A stretch of 64,000 nt of DNA from Pseudopithomyces maydicus (lineage: Eukaryota > Ascomycota > Dothideomycetes > Pleosporales > Didymosphaeriaceae). The stretch lies in NCBI GenBank assembly GCA_026873275.1, contig JANTUC010000008.1:1426001-1490000 (forward strand), in the 5' to 3' direction. The notes under the pieces were generated by a model. The model saw only the letters and a program-made list of their open reading frames with translations. It did no database searches and had not been told where the DNA came from. Of the stretch, positions 44,390 to 55,957 are shown in pieces (position 1 is the first letter of the stretch; each line of letters begins with the position of its first letter). The translations under genes were made by a program, and so were the position numbers.

Positions 44390-47300
44390 ATGGCCAGTCG
44401 CGCAACGCGGTCGAGGAACAATAACAGCAAGAACACAGCCAAAAGGAAATCCAATAAATCCAGACAGATGACCCAGGAGCCGCAGGTCACCTCCCCCGGA
44501 AGGTCATCTAATGACTGGGTTGACCCGCCCGTTTCATATACCTCAACGCCATCAGAAATGAACAGCCAAGGAACCTCGGAAGTGTCGCCGCCATCCAGTA
44601 TGACATCGTTCCCTTCTGGATCTTCGGAAGACCGAGAGAAGCTGTATACTAATTCACCGACGACTTCATATCGATCAAGACCACGTCCAGGGTGGGTGCA
44701 ATATATATCCAAATGGTTGCCTTGGCGTACTTGCAGATGGATACGTGACTTCCTCGCTGCGATTTCTCATCTTTTCACTGGCGAACGCTGGCTCGACGGA
44801 GTCTACTCCTTCATACTATTGGCATGCTTTCTTTACTGTTTCTACATCGCGATAGAAGGTCTGCTTCACTTCGTCAAAGGAGTAGCTGCTCAGGACGTCG
44901 ATTGCAGCGTTGTCTATGTTACGATACCAGGTCCAATCGTTACGGTTTCCCTGATAGGCCAAACACCTACGGATCCTAGCCACGGGACATACTACTATTC
45001 AGTGATCGACGGGACAACACGATGGCTCGACAGTGTTGCGCCTCCCACGCGTACCAAATCGCCTTTCACTACCGTTCCTGTTCTTACACCGACTGCTTCT
45101 TCGCCTGGTTTTCCCCCTACACCTGGAGTTTCACCACCGAGTAGCCTGTCACTAACGGGCGAGTTGTCTTTTGTCAGTCTTGATTTATAACATGTCAAAT
45201 TAACAGCTCTACAGCATCATCTCCAACGATGCCACCGACCTCTTTACCTGAAATGTCGAGTGCAAAGGTTTCGTCCAACCCACGTAAGTCCAACTCTAAG
45301 CCATGAACTCTCGAATGAAACGTTCAACTAATTTAAATTGGCAGCATCTCTTTCACTTGCGCCGGCACTGCCGCCGTCCTCGAATGATCCTGTCATATCA
45401 ACTGCCAGTTCACTAAGCGGTTCGCCTGGCACAACTACCACTATACCACCTGGTGTAACGTTCTCCTCCATGCCGAGCTCTAGCGGTCAAACGGACCAGT
45501 TGCTGTCATCTAGACCTCCTCCAGTAATCCTCACAAGCACTTTGAAAACATCTGGGGGAACATCGACAATCGTTCTCACGTTATCGAATGGTCCGAATCT
45601 GTGAGCTGGTCTATAAAATCTATGCTGAGATCCATGCTAATCATGATATCGTATCACAGACCTTCTAAATCGGAAGATACTCAGAGTTCGGTTGTAGCGA
45701 CGCAGTCGCCAGGATTGTCAGCACCGGATGTGTCTCTTCCAGGCTTCAACTCGGATTCGCGATCTAACCCAGGCTCGTCCACTGGTGTTGGTACCATGCC
45801 CGGCGTTTCGTCCACGCCTCTCCCGCCGACTACTACAGCAATGTCTGTCTCGCCTTCTGGGCCATCAGCTCCAGTGACCTTCACGTTGATCTCACCTGTT
45901 TCATCCACAAGCTCGAAAAATCTGTCGCCGACTGTACCTTTCTCCGAAACAGCTCCGACGCCCTCTGTCAAATCTTCCGGTCTATCCTCTGTTCCATTCT
46001 CATCCTCTCCCTTCGCTGGTACTTCTCCGGATAACACACAGATCACGCTGTCACCTACTAGGTCTACCGCGGAGTTGAGCACAAGATCTTCTCGGGAGTC
46101 TTCTATGACGATGCTCTCCTCGAAAATACCATCTGTGAGTGTGATCGATTCTACAACAGACTCGTTTCTGGTATCGCCAACCAAACCTTCTTTCACCTCT
46201 GGTACCAGCCAAATATCAGAATCCACAGGAAATGCTGCATCGATCTCAACCAGTCAAGATACTCATTTACCAAGCTCTGTCACGACTCCAACCGCCTCAT
46301 CGACGATACTGACTTTAGGTTCAACGTCTGCCATTGCGACTTCGAGCAGAAGTTTCACCGCCTCAACATCGGTTTCGGCATCTGATACGACGTTAGCAGT
46401 CGCAAGTCCAGTGGTTATCACGTCTACAGTACCGGTATTCGTCAATAGTACGTCCACAATCAACTCAACGTCTATTACAACGACTATGTCGAGCTCTTCC
46501 TCTGTGAGTCCGGTCCCTAAAACACGTACGTGTTATAGGCTTATCGTCTTCAGAGCATATCTTCCAGTAGTTCTAGCCCCGTCTTGCTCTCGACATCGTC
46601 AATCCCAAGTGTTACATCGCCCCCTAGCTCCTTTGCTAGTTCCACATCAATCACTCGCTCATCGAAGTGGAACAACACTCAACCCGTCGAAACCAGTACC
46701 GCTGTGATGGTTACTAAAGTGCTCGCATACGCCGATGCTCGCTTCAGCCTCGTTTTCCCAAAGCCTGATATCTCGACCACTGTGTCCTATTGGACGGGAA
46801 CATATCCTACGATTACAGGTCCTGACTGGACTGACTTGGCTCTAACAACGCGAATCTCACGACAGACGCCACTTTCTGGGCCACCACCGTTTACACCAGG
46901 ATTACCATCTTTTGGATCGTTCAAACCTGGTAGCAGCATCGGCGATCCGCAACCGTTATCGACTCTCTCAAAACCAGCTGTAAGCTGGTTCAAGAAACAT
47001 CACTCGGGATTGCCTAACAAATGCGCAGGGCCTGACATCAGATGTAGTGTCGCCTGCACTCAGCAGCCGCAAGCTGACGACATTGCGGACGGTGATTGTT
47101 ACCACGATCCTCATTGGAGACGACGAAGCAACCGCCCGCGCAGCGACAGTCACGCGAACAGAGGCGAGAACAATAGCAGCACGAGCGGCGCAGGATGAGC
47201 CGGCGCCGACATCTTGTGGAGAGTCAGGAAACTTCACATTGACTTTTGACGATTCGACCGTCGCCGGGGGAGACGATGGCATCCTGCCTGTAGGTGGCAT

Positions 47301-47834
47301 GAAAAACCCCTACCACCATCTCTTCTACGCCAACGGGTATGCCTATCTTCCAGACAAGTGGGAGCCTTACGCAGCGATATCGCAGCCCAATGTCGCTATA
47401 TTCCTTCCGCTGGGTAGCAGCTTACTGCCCAACTTTGCATTTGCGGGAACGTTGCTCCCGGGGAGTTCGGCGCAGGACCACGTGCTTCGGTGGATGCGTA
47501 CTGGTTTAATGCTCGGTCTGGTTACTTCGGATGTGCATTGAATGGACTGACGGCTTGCACACTTCGCATATGGGGCTACCGCTACGACAATAGGTTGAAG
47601 AGTGAAGTAGTGGTTGCGGAACAGAACGTTACGATCCCACCTTGCGTGGGCTACATCAACTGCCAACTGATGCAGGTAGTGTTCAACGAGCAATTTCAGG
47701 CGCTGTCAGGGATCCAGTTCAACGCATTCACGCACAATCTGGGCATACCGCAGATATTCATGATGGACGACCTGCAGATGGACTGGTACAACAACTCGTG
47801 CTCGGCGGGGATCCTTCGTATCGGCCACAGTTAG
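44390..47834 (+). CDS. Ser/Thr-rich mucin-like type II membrane protein
   Basis: Large surface protein of about 1,060 aa; the function is unknown. ATG is at 44390 (MASRATRSRNNNSKN). A basic cytosolic N-terminus of about 135 residues precedes one membrane helix at residues 138-160 (VYSFILLACFLYCFYIAIEG), so the rest is likely extracellular. About 600 residues of Ser/Thr/Pro-rich, mucin-like sequence follow. A compact C-terminal domain has paired Cys and begins CGESGNFTLTFDD, then PYHHLFYANGYAYLPDKW, GCALNGLTACTLRIWGYR and MMDDLQMDWYNNSCSAG. Five short introns punctuate the Ser/Thr region; some boundaries near 45170-45290 are uncertain. The frame breaks at the G-run 47460-47463; one added base gives TLLPGEFGAGPRASVDAYW. 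C-terminal domains like this occur in other fungal surface proteins; I cannot name the family with certainty. Confidence 0.8.
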
Positions 47835-48962
47835 TTCATCACGTCAGGAGGGGCCATTTGCAGGGCTAATCCGGCGTGTGCAGGTTTTGGGCCCGGCACC
47901 TGAGAAGGAGAAAAAGAGGCGGACCCACAGCTCATGTCAGGCTGGTAGCTTTTAGTATATACATGTTTTTTCTTGGTGGAAGGTCGGAGGTGGATGGGCG
48001 GAGCGGTGGCACGGGGGTGTAGATTACCCGTGGACGTGGGTGGCAGGACAGGGTAGATAGCAAGGAAGAGCGAAGCATATACCGTACCAAGCAAGGGTAG
48101 TGAAGGTGCTGCAGATGATGGGCCCCAGGGGCAGGTGATGGACTGCGACCCGTGGTGCGGAAGGGGCTGGTGACCCCACGCGGCATGGGCGGACGGTTGG
48201 CTGGAGGCTCCCCGCAGGCCCTCACATGGGCGCTGGGTCTGAGACATGTCGGGAAGGCGCGTCCCGGGTGTCGAGTGACCTGGGGACAGTCGACGGGTGG
48301 GAGCTTGGCCTTCTGGTGGAGGCTCACATCATCATTATCAGCATCACCACCCGGCTCGACAGCACTCCCAGCACAGCAGGACCCGCCTCCAGCTCCGCCG
48401 TCGCTGCCCAGGCCCGTCGACGTTTCCCCCTCAGCCTCCCTCGGCGCGTGTTTGCCTCTTAGCCCTGGAGGTCGCGTGACGGCATTGGTCCAGAGGTCGC
48501 TCGCGTCACGCGCAGCCAGATATCAAGTCCCTCTTATACGGCGAGACCTCCGGCAGACGACGCTTTGCAGTCCTTCGTCCCTCCGTCTCTGCCTCTCCCC
48601 CTCTCCCCCTCTCCCCCTCCCTCTCCCCCGCCCGGATACGTCACTCCCGTCGAGGACTGCACGCATCGCCACGCGAGCACACGGTCCCGTGCCTGAACTG
48701 AGCCGGTGCGCGCAGGTCCGGGGTACGTGTGCGGAGGCGAGACGATAGGTACATGCCGCCCGTCCTGCGGTGCGGTGCTGCTAGTTGGGACCTCGCCCCG
48801 CTAGAGCTGCACTCGGCCTAGGCTGTGCGCTCTTCGCCATTCGCCATACCACCCAGAGCCTTTGGGCGTCACTCTCACCGAACCACTCCCTCGTGCGCGA
48901 GGCTGTCCGCCCAGATCGTCCTTCCCTCTCACCTCCGCGTCTCCGCTCACCTTGCGCCCGCC
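47835..48962. other. Long intergenic / 5' leader of the CCCH gene
   Basis: 1.13 kb, GC-rich in its second half. CT-rich tandem tract CTCTCCCC at about 48592-48640, a common fungal promoter feature. No convincing gene; long frames on both strands are compositionally driven. Confidence 0.5.
48592..48640 (+). repeat. CT-rich short tandem repeat
   Basis: Several copies of a CTCTCCCC-type unit in a row, in the likely promoter or leader of the CCCH gene about 330 bp upstream of its ATG. Confidence 0.7.
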
Positions 48963-50935
48963 ATGACTGCGTTTGCGCCCCGACAATCGCAGGAACCGCG
49001 CCTCCCAGAGAAACCCCACCACTCACCCCCACCAATCCAGCAGGACCCTTTCGCCCACCAGCTCAACCCGCCGCCCGCCGCCGTCCCGCAACAAAATCCC
49101 CGTGTGGCCCACCGCGCCTCGGCCGACTTCAGACACAACTCCAGCACCACCACCATGCCCAACACCAACGGGCCCATGCCCGTGCCAGCCGGGCCGCATA
49201 GTCGCATGGGCAGCAACGGACACGGGCATGGCGCAAACATGCGTGACCTGGGCTTTGCCGGCCCGCGCAGCCCCCCAACAACAAGAGTACCTCGCACGTA
49301 CCTTGCAAGTTCTATCGCCAAGGTGCCTGCCAGGCTGGCAAAGCCTGTCCCTTCCTGCATTCGGACGAGCCACTGACGGAGCGCGCGCCCTGCAAATATT
49401 TCACAAAGGTACGCGAAGCACCACACGAGACATGGAAACCCTCCGCCTGACCTGTACAGGGCAATTGCAAGTTTGGACCGAAATGCATGCTTGCTCACAT
49501 CCTCCCCAACGGCCACGTCGTGAACCGCAACAACATCGGTGGCCATGGCGGCGGAGGTCCCTTTGGCCGCATGAACATCCCGCACCACCCAGATCCTACG
49601 CCCAACAGCTCGCTGTTGTCCATGGCCCACCTCGCACCCGTGAACCAGTACGCCTACACACCCTCGCAGGAAGACTACATCGGGAACCAAAAGGATCAAT
49701 ACGACATGATCCCTACCATCGATACCACCTTCTCCTCTCACCCAGGCTCTAATTACGGATCTCCTCCTAACGAGGGTGGCCGCATGCCTATTTCACCCGT
49801 TCAGAAGGGCCTTAGTGTGATGGATGTGCAGCTTCCGGCTTCTTTTGACAGCCAGGGTGTTTCGCACATGGCCCGTTATGGTCCTGTCGCCTCATCTGTT
49901 CCGGCAAAGTTCCTTACCGGATCGCCTCCTTCGTCTTTCCTCGGCGAGTCTCCGGCACTTAGAAATCTACACGATTCGGCCTTCGGCGAGAACTCGCGGA
50001 GCATGGCTGCAGCGTTGGGCTCGTCGCCTCCTGATTCGAATGGTCAGCCTGCAGGACGTCGTATCATGCACTCTGAGATGGGGGCCAATCGCCCGAGGGG
50101 AATGCTGTCCTCGAGCGTGGGCGCACGACCACCGCTCGCTCTGAATGACGATTGGGATGAGCTGGAGAACCTGGGAAAATTCGAGGAAGATCTTATCCCG
50201 AGCTCGCTCAACGACCTGCTGACTCCACAAGAGAAGATGCGCCGATTTTCGCGTGATCACGGCGACAATGACGGCAACTCCCTTTCCCACCGAACGTCGT
50301 TTTCTAGGCTCGGTGCTTCTCCTACAGCATCAGACATGAAGGCTGGGTCTTCGCCCTCTCGATTCCAGTCAATTTGGGGCAAGCGTCCAACCCAGGAATC
50401 TGGATTCGAATCTGGCTCAGTAGGATCTCAATTCGGACATGTCGGCTCGCCGCTGCGCAATTCCACCCTACACCCCGGCGCAAGCCCTTCTCTCCGTGCA
50501 ATGTCCCGACCACAGAGCAACGATGTCTTCGTTTCCTCGCCTCCGCGACAGGCTTCCATGAGCATGATCAGCCAACAGCTGCAACGTACACGGCTATCCT
50601 CGCGTGCGTCCGAAGAGGGCGTTCCATCCAGCATACCCATGCACCCTGGAATGAACCGACTCACATCTGCCTCTAGCATCGGAAGCTCAGGCGGCCGGCT
50701 TGGTATGGATAGGGCTGTCAGCAGCAGCAGTATCAACCGTGAGAGGATCGAGGAAGAGCAAGGTCTCTTTAGCATGGAAGAGGAGGAGGGCCTGGATGCC
50801 AAAGGCCGAGACGGTGCATCGACAACCTCCAGCACCAGCAACAAGCGCTTGAGCGGACTCTCCTGGGGCAGCGGTGGCAAAGCCAGCCCAAATCTCAACC
50901 CTATTGGCAGTCATCGCACTTCCAAATTCACCTAA
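48963..50935 (+). CDS. CCCH zinc-finger protein
   Basis: Putative RNA-binding regulator with two closely spaced CCCH fingers: CKFYRQGACQAGKACPFLH and CKYFTKGNCKFGPKCMLAH (C-x7-C-x5-C-x3-H pattern). ATG is at 48963 (MTAFAPRQSQEPRLPEK). One 51-nt intron splits the second finger after KYFTK. The remaining 450 residues are disordered and Ser/Pro-rich, with NLGKFEEDLIPSSLNDLLTP and EERIEEEQGLFSMEEEE-type acidic patches. The layout resembles fission-yeast Cps3 and related fungal CCCH proteins; orthology is inferred only. 640 aa. The frame breaks at the C-run 49271-49276, just before finger 1; one added base gives SPPNNKSTSHVPCKFYRQ. Uncorrected, no finger would be predicted. Confidence 0.85.
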
Positions 50936-52735
50936 AAGACGCCACTCAATTGTCGATATCAAAGACAGCTTCTGCGACACTTTTATATGGAGCATGATTA
51001 TAACACCAACGGGCCCACCAATCAAACAGCACATCGAATTGAGAACTAAACAGGATTCAGCACGACCTTTCGGACACACAAACGTGTTCTTCACCCCCTT
51101 ACATTCTGGTGCCAAATATATCCGACATCCCGGTCTTACCCTTTCCCCTCGGAAAAAATTATACATACATTCCAGCGGCTTCGGCGATTGTTGCATATTG
51201 AGGCGTTTCCCCACTTCAACCCCCAGACCAATTTTCGGCCTCCCTCCCGGACGGACGGGTCTGGCCATTTTTCCATGTACGATTTTATTCTTTTCACCCT
51301 GCTGCATGTGCAAGTATATGACCTTTTACCCACACACCTACCCGCCTTTATATCTATCTGCCGACCCGCCTATCCACCCATCTTTATATACCTACCTTAC
51401 CTTACCTTACCTACCTACCTACCTGCAGCATTTAAGCGCTATGTTGTATGCTTCGACACGAGACATGACCGATTTACAAAAAAGACTGGCTAAGTGATTG
51501 ATATTTAGGCGTATTAACATGGAGAGGGCAAAATTAAAGGGGAGAGAGAATGGGAATGGGGTGGATGGATGATGGGATGGGCGCGTCGGTGAGGACGAGG
51601 GCTTCCTGCACCACGTAGGCGCATCAACTGCTTTCAACCTCTGGAATTCATTTTTTTCTTGTCGTTGAGGAATGATATGATAGGGATGCGGCTGGCGCGG
51701 GGAATCGAGATGAAAGAGATGGATGGGATGGTCTGCGAGATGGTTATATCGAGTGGGCTGCTGCGGTGGTGGTGGACATAAGGCTTGATATTAGGGTCTG
51801 CCGACTGGGTTGATTTATGTATGTATGGGATGGGTGCTCGATGGATATATGGTATCGGAATAAGCATCTGCCATGGATGAATGGATGATGCGATGTGGAT
51901 ATGGTATGATATGATATTATATGATAAGTTACCTTACCGGGTAGTGACCACGCGTGTTTGCGTGTTCGTGCAATATATATACATATTCATGAACTTGTTT
52001 ATACTACTACTTGGTGATTTTGAGTTGAGTTGAGTTGAACTGAACTGGGTTGAGGTACAGGGTGAGAAGATGTGTCGATACGTATGTTATTATTACATGG
52101 GAAAAACTTCAGAGTTTGTGTAGTGTATTTGTGTGGTGTGGTGCAGTGCAGACGAATCACTCACTAGTTTGGAGCATGGGCATGTGTGTAGTCGAATTTA
52201 GCTTGTTGTTGGTGCTTTGTTACCATGCTGATTGGCATTGTGTGGAGATATCGATTCAGACTCCTGATCAGGTCCGTTGAAGTCTCATAACAATTATTTG
52301 TTATATGACTTTGTGCCACCCAAGTCAATCTTGTTGACTCAACCTTTATGTACGAACGTTTTTTTTTTTTACATATCACAAGAGGGGAGACAGCTTTTTT
52401 CAGCCTTTTTTTTATCTAGCCAGCTCCACACTCAGCTGCTACTTTTTCCAAGACACAAAACAACAAGTCAATCTTGAGCAGGAAAGTCTCTACGGCGGGC
52501 GTTTGCGCTGCCCGCCAAGCCATGGTCGGCGTTGGCACTCCTCCAACGCCCACACCCTCAGTCGAACGTCGCTGGAGCTACCTATCGATGCCCTCTCTTC
52601 CCTTCCGATATGGCGTCGCTTCCCTGGCACCCGTCCGCTCACTCTGGCGTCCGGAAATCTGCGAAGATGAGTCTTGTCCATCCATAATGTGCCTGCGCGC
52701 TTCCTGGCACTGTTGTCGCCAATCCCGTGTAGTAC
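50936..52735. other. Long gene-poor interval
   Basis: 1.8 kb of simple-sequence-rich DNA: TACCT repeats at about 51396-51424, TGAGT-type repeats near 52020-52050 and A/T runs near 52358-52415. No convincing coding sequence, RNA or mobile element was recognised. Confidence 0.5.
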
Positions 52736-53381
52736 GTATATATAGGAGGGCGTTGACCCGCGGCGTCTATATTTCTTCACGCGCACCGCTTCATTCCCTC
52801 GCTTTTCCCCTCCTTTCCTCGTCCTCTACGAAACACTCCTCGCGCCTGCTCCAGCAGCTTCATACCCGACGTTCGCGCAGCCGTTCTCGTGCCCCGGATG
52901 CCTCCGTCAAGGAAAGGACGGTGCTTGCATCGGCGATTTCCATGATTGGGAAAATCACGTTCTATCAGAACACGCAGAGATGGAAGAGCTCCAGTCTATG
53001 CCCAACCGACCATGTTCACCTTCCGATGCCTGTTTCGATGATAGAAGTAGCTAAGGAAGTAATAGATGCAAGCACAAGCGCACGAGGGACGAAGCTGACG
53101 CAGACCCTTCGGTCGATGGTACTGGCGACGACTTGCCAGGGGACACCACAGCCGCATCAGATTCGATTTGCACTACATCAACAATTCGACCCAGGAAAGC
53201 CCACCATGAACGCTCTTTCATTGCCATCCCTTCTAACTTCCCTCCCCACACCTACCAGACCGTCTTCGGTATCTCCGGTACTCATGTGAATCGTATCCTA
53301 CGCTCAGGCCCTGCCACCCTTTCCCTTCTTCCCAGTGCTGGAGCCGGATCCAGCTTTCTTACCCTTCCCAAGCTGTCCTGA
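52736..53381 (+). CDS. Possible C2H2-like zinc-finger gene (model incomplete)
   Basis: A TATATATA box at 52736-52743 and CT-rich DNA to about 52830 look like a core promoter. After them one plus-strand frame reads LAPAPAASYPTFAQPFSCPG, then CLRQGKDGACIGDFHDWENH, then VLSEHAEMEELQSMPN. This contains a C-x2-C ... H-x4-H pattern with the DW that fungal C2H2 fingers often show. A 57-nt in-phase GT-AG intron (GTAGCT..GACGCAG) would remove an in-frame TAA and continue NPSVDGTGDDLPGDTTAASD to a stop at 53381. No upstream ATG is in frame, so the 5' end is unresolved; an internal ATG (MEELQSMPN) is the fallback. The 3' end overlaps the convergent repeat-protein gene by 78 bp. Low confidence. Confidence 0.35.
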
Positions 53382-54993
53382 CTTCCACAACTTGATATAC
53401 TCTTGCGCGAGTTGGTTGTTGGTCTTAGGCAAGGGGCACGACTTTGGGGGACACTTGCCACCATTCTTCTTCTTCTCGGCTGCCGTGCATGTGTCCTTTG
53501 CGGGACATTTACCGCCATTGGCTTTCTTTTGAGCAGCAGTGCAAGTAGTCTTTGCTGGGCATCTACCACCATTGGCTTTCTTTTGGGCAGCAGTGCAAGT
53601 AGCCTTTGTCGGACATTTACCACCATTGGCTTTCTTTTGGGCAGCAGTGCAAGTAGTCTTTACTGGGCATTTACCACCATTAGCCTTCTTTTGAGCGACA
53701 GTGCAAGTGTTTTTTACAGGGCATTTGCCTCCGTTCTTCTTCTTTGCTGCAGCAGAGCAGGTGGAAGTTGTGCCACACTTTCCTGCTTTCTTCATAGCTA
53801 CTGTGCACTTCTTCGTAGGCTTCTTCGTAGGCTTCTTTGTGGGCTTCTTTGTGGGCTTCTTTGTGGGCTTCTTTGTTGGCTTCTTCGTAGGCTTCTTCGT
53901 GGGCTTTCTTGTAGGCCTCTTCGGCCTGGGCCTCCGGGTCCTACTTCCGCCCCTAGAACCCCTGGCTCTAGCGACCAGTTTCGAGTCTTCGCTCTCTCGG
54001 GCCAAGATCTCCATATCCTGGTCATCTTCAATGCCATCGACATCGCGGCGAGCGTTGTTCCCCTTCTTCCCCTTCTTGCCTTTCCCTCCCGATGATTCTG
54101 CCTGACCGCAGACAGGATCCATGGCGTCTACCCAAGGTTTCTCCTTCCATCTTTTGTCCTTGGCGGGGAATCCAGCAAGTCTGTAGTTGTAGTTGTTGGT
54201 GGCGCTGGGGGTACCGTCGGGAAGGTTTTTGTATTTAGCTGAATCAAAGTCCGGGTTTTCATGGAACATGGCGTTGGTGACCGTTTTCGTGTCCCCATCT
54301 CCACGCACAGTGAAGGTGTTGTACCAACCTACGACTTGCTTCCAAGGAATACCATCGATAGCAGCAAATTCTTGTTCGACGGGTTCTGGATTATCTGAGT
54401 CAAGTCAGCACGATATATTGGCAAGTATGGAGCAGGTTCGCACATTTTCCGAGGGTTACCTGGCAACCAATGAGGTTCTTGTCGGACGCAATCTTATAAA
54501 TAGTAGATTGAATGTTGTCAGCATTGCCGTCCTCGAGCTTTTCAATCATCCATTTCGAACAGAAGTTGATGTCCACACTCGTGCCGACATAGCCATCATC
54601 TGGAAGATTTCCAAACGAAGCGGATGCTGCCTTGATCTTGCAATGGTCCCACAGACTATAATTTGGCGTCGTTCCCTTGCTTTGAGCGAATGTTTTGAAA
54701 CCACGATCGGCTTCGATCACATCGGGCGAACGTCTGATAGGCGCATATATAGTCAGCAAGAGTTGGATATATCAAGCAGTCCACCGTATACTACGTGTCC
54801 TTGGGCAATTAATTTTACTACACTAGTACAATTTTCTCGCGGAGATCCTGCATACAGGGGGAAAATACCTATCAGCTCGAAAGTATATGCCGTCCTCATT
54901 CTCCCACTCGAGGTCTACTTCGGTAGGGGCAGCTACCGTGCTACTCACGGTAGCCAGGAGCCCAAGAAGGGCCAACGGCTTCCGCCAAAACAT
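53304..54993 (-). CDS. Secreted Lys/Cys-rich tandem-repeat protein
   Basis: Predicted secreted protein of about 480 aa; I do not recognise a family. ATG is at 54993 with a clear signal peptide, MFWRKPLALLGLLATVSSTV-AA. Two introns follow: about 190 nt ending CTATCAG, and 65 nt ending GACTCAG. The first 200 mature residues form a moderately sized domain with few Cys (NYSLWDHCKIKAASASFG, VGTSVDINFCSKWMIEKL, IPWKQVVGWYNTFTVRGDGD). Then come nine (PTKK/PTRK) tetrads at 53808-53915 and six 18-residue Cys/Lys repeats at 53442-53765 with consensus T-T-C-T-A-A-Q-K-K-A-N-G-G-K-C-P-x-K. The C-terminal tail is basic. The build suggests a wall-associated or effector-like protein; function is unproven. 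Its 3' end overlaps the possible C2H2 gene. Confidence 0.8.
53442..53765 (-). repeat. Six tandem 54-bp units encoding Cys/Lys repeats
   Basis: Six in-phase 54-bp units, each encoding 18 residues with two Cys and four or five Lys/Arg. The inner units are nearly identical in sequence while the outer two are more diverged, as expected from unequal exchange. Confidence 0.9.
53808..53915 (-). repeat. Nine tandem 12-bp units encoding PTKK
   Basis: Eight PTKK tetrads preceded by one PTRK, each from a 12-bp unit, located just before the Cys/Lys repeats of the same protein. Confidence 0.9.
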
Positions 54994-55957
54994 GTTGATT
55001 GCAAGTGTGTTTGTTGCTCAGAAAAACTCAACGTGAAACTGATTCCAGATCTAAATGAATGGAAGTACGACGAATGGCTAAATGAGTGTCGAAAGAAGAT
55101 GAGCGAACGAATGAACGAATGGACGAAAGAATGTATGAACAAATGAATGAATGTATGAAAAGATGATAGAAGAGATTGGCCCTTCGAACCTCTGCATGTT
55201 GCCGTGGAAGACCCTTTAATAGCCGTGTTCGTTCACTCCGCTTCCTGGAACGAAAGGATCCCCCAAGTTACATTGCGCTCGTATCTCGGACACTACGGAT
55301 ACTACGCAGCCCAGCGCAGCCCACTCGCAGATCTAGGTTGACGCTAAGCGGATTTCAGCCGCAATGTCTTGCGCAGGTTCCATGTCGGTATTCCGGCTTA
55401 CTGTATTGTGATATTGATACCTGTAGACTCTCAGAATTATTCTTGTATTACGAATCTCGCCACAGTCAAACTGTGCAGGCTCAGTTCGGAATTTCGGAAA
55501 AATGCGAATCAGCAGCGAACATAAGGGCCGGACTTTTGGAAAAATATTAGGATGGCCACTTCGCGAGCTTGCGTTGTCATTAGCCAAGTTCGCCAATGAA
55601 AGCTAGTACATCGATCTGGTGACACGGTATACTAGAGCTACCGCACGATACCAAGCATCCACGCTTGTACACGATCATTTCCACAATATATCCAAGTCCG
55701 TGACTTGATACTAGGGGGTGTTCTGCGACCGCTTGATTCGGACTCAGCCACGATTACATAAGTGGGGGCGGCTGGCTGGAGGCACTGGTGGTGCCCCGCG
55801 TTGGACATCACCCAAGTAAAAGCGCATTGCACTTGACCACCGCAATATCTTTAAGATCTTCAACATCTCCAGATCCTTCACCCAACCCTTTTTGCTCTGA
55901 CTTTCCTTCTTGAGTCTCTACCACCAACTCTGAGCACGTTCGCGTTGAAATTCAGAC
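54994..55957. other. Intergenic between repeat protein and small acidic protein
   Basis: 964 bp. A run of GAATGAATG-like repeats lies at about 55115-55150. No gene was recognised; the last 100 bp include the 5' UTR of the next gene. Confidence 0.5.

Noticed and set aside
53442..53765. Regular 54-bp repeats considered as a CRISPR-like array
   Set aside because: Units are directly adjacent without unique spacers, stay in one coding phase and belong to a eukaryotic gene.
53403..54095. Long plus-strand frame across the repeat-protein gene, rich in Leu/Ser/Phe
   Set aside because: It is the antisense shadow of the 54-bp and 12-bp coding repeats; its periodicity simply mirrors them.
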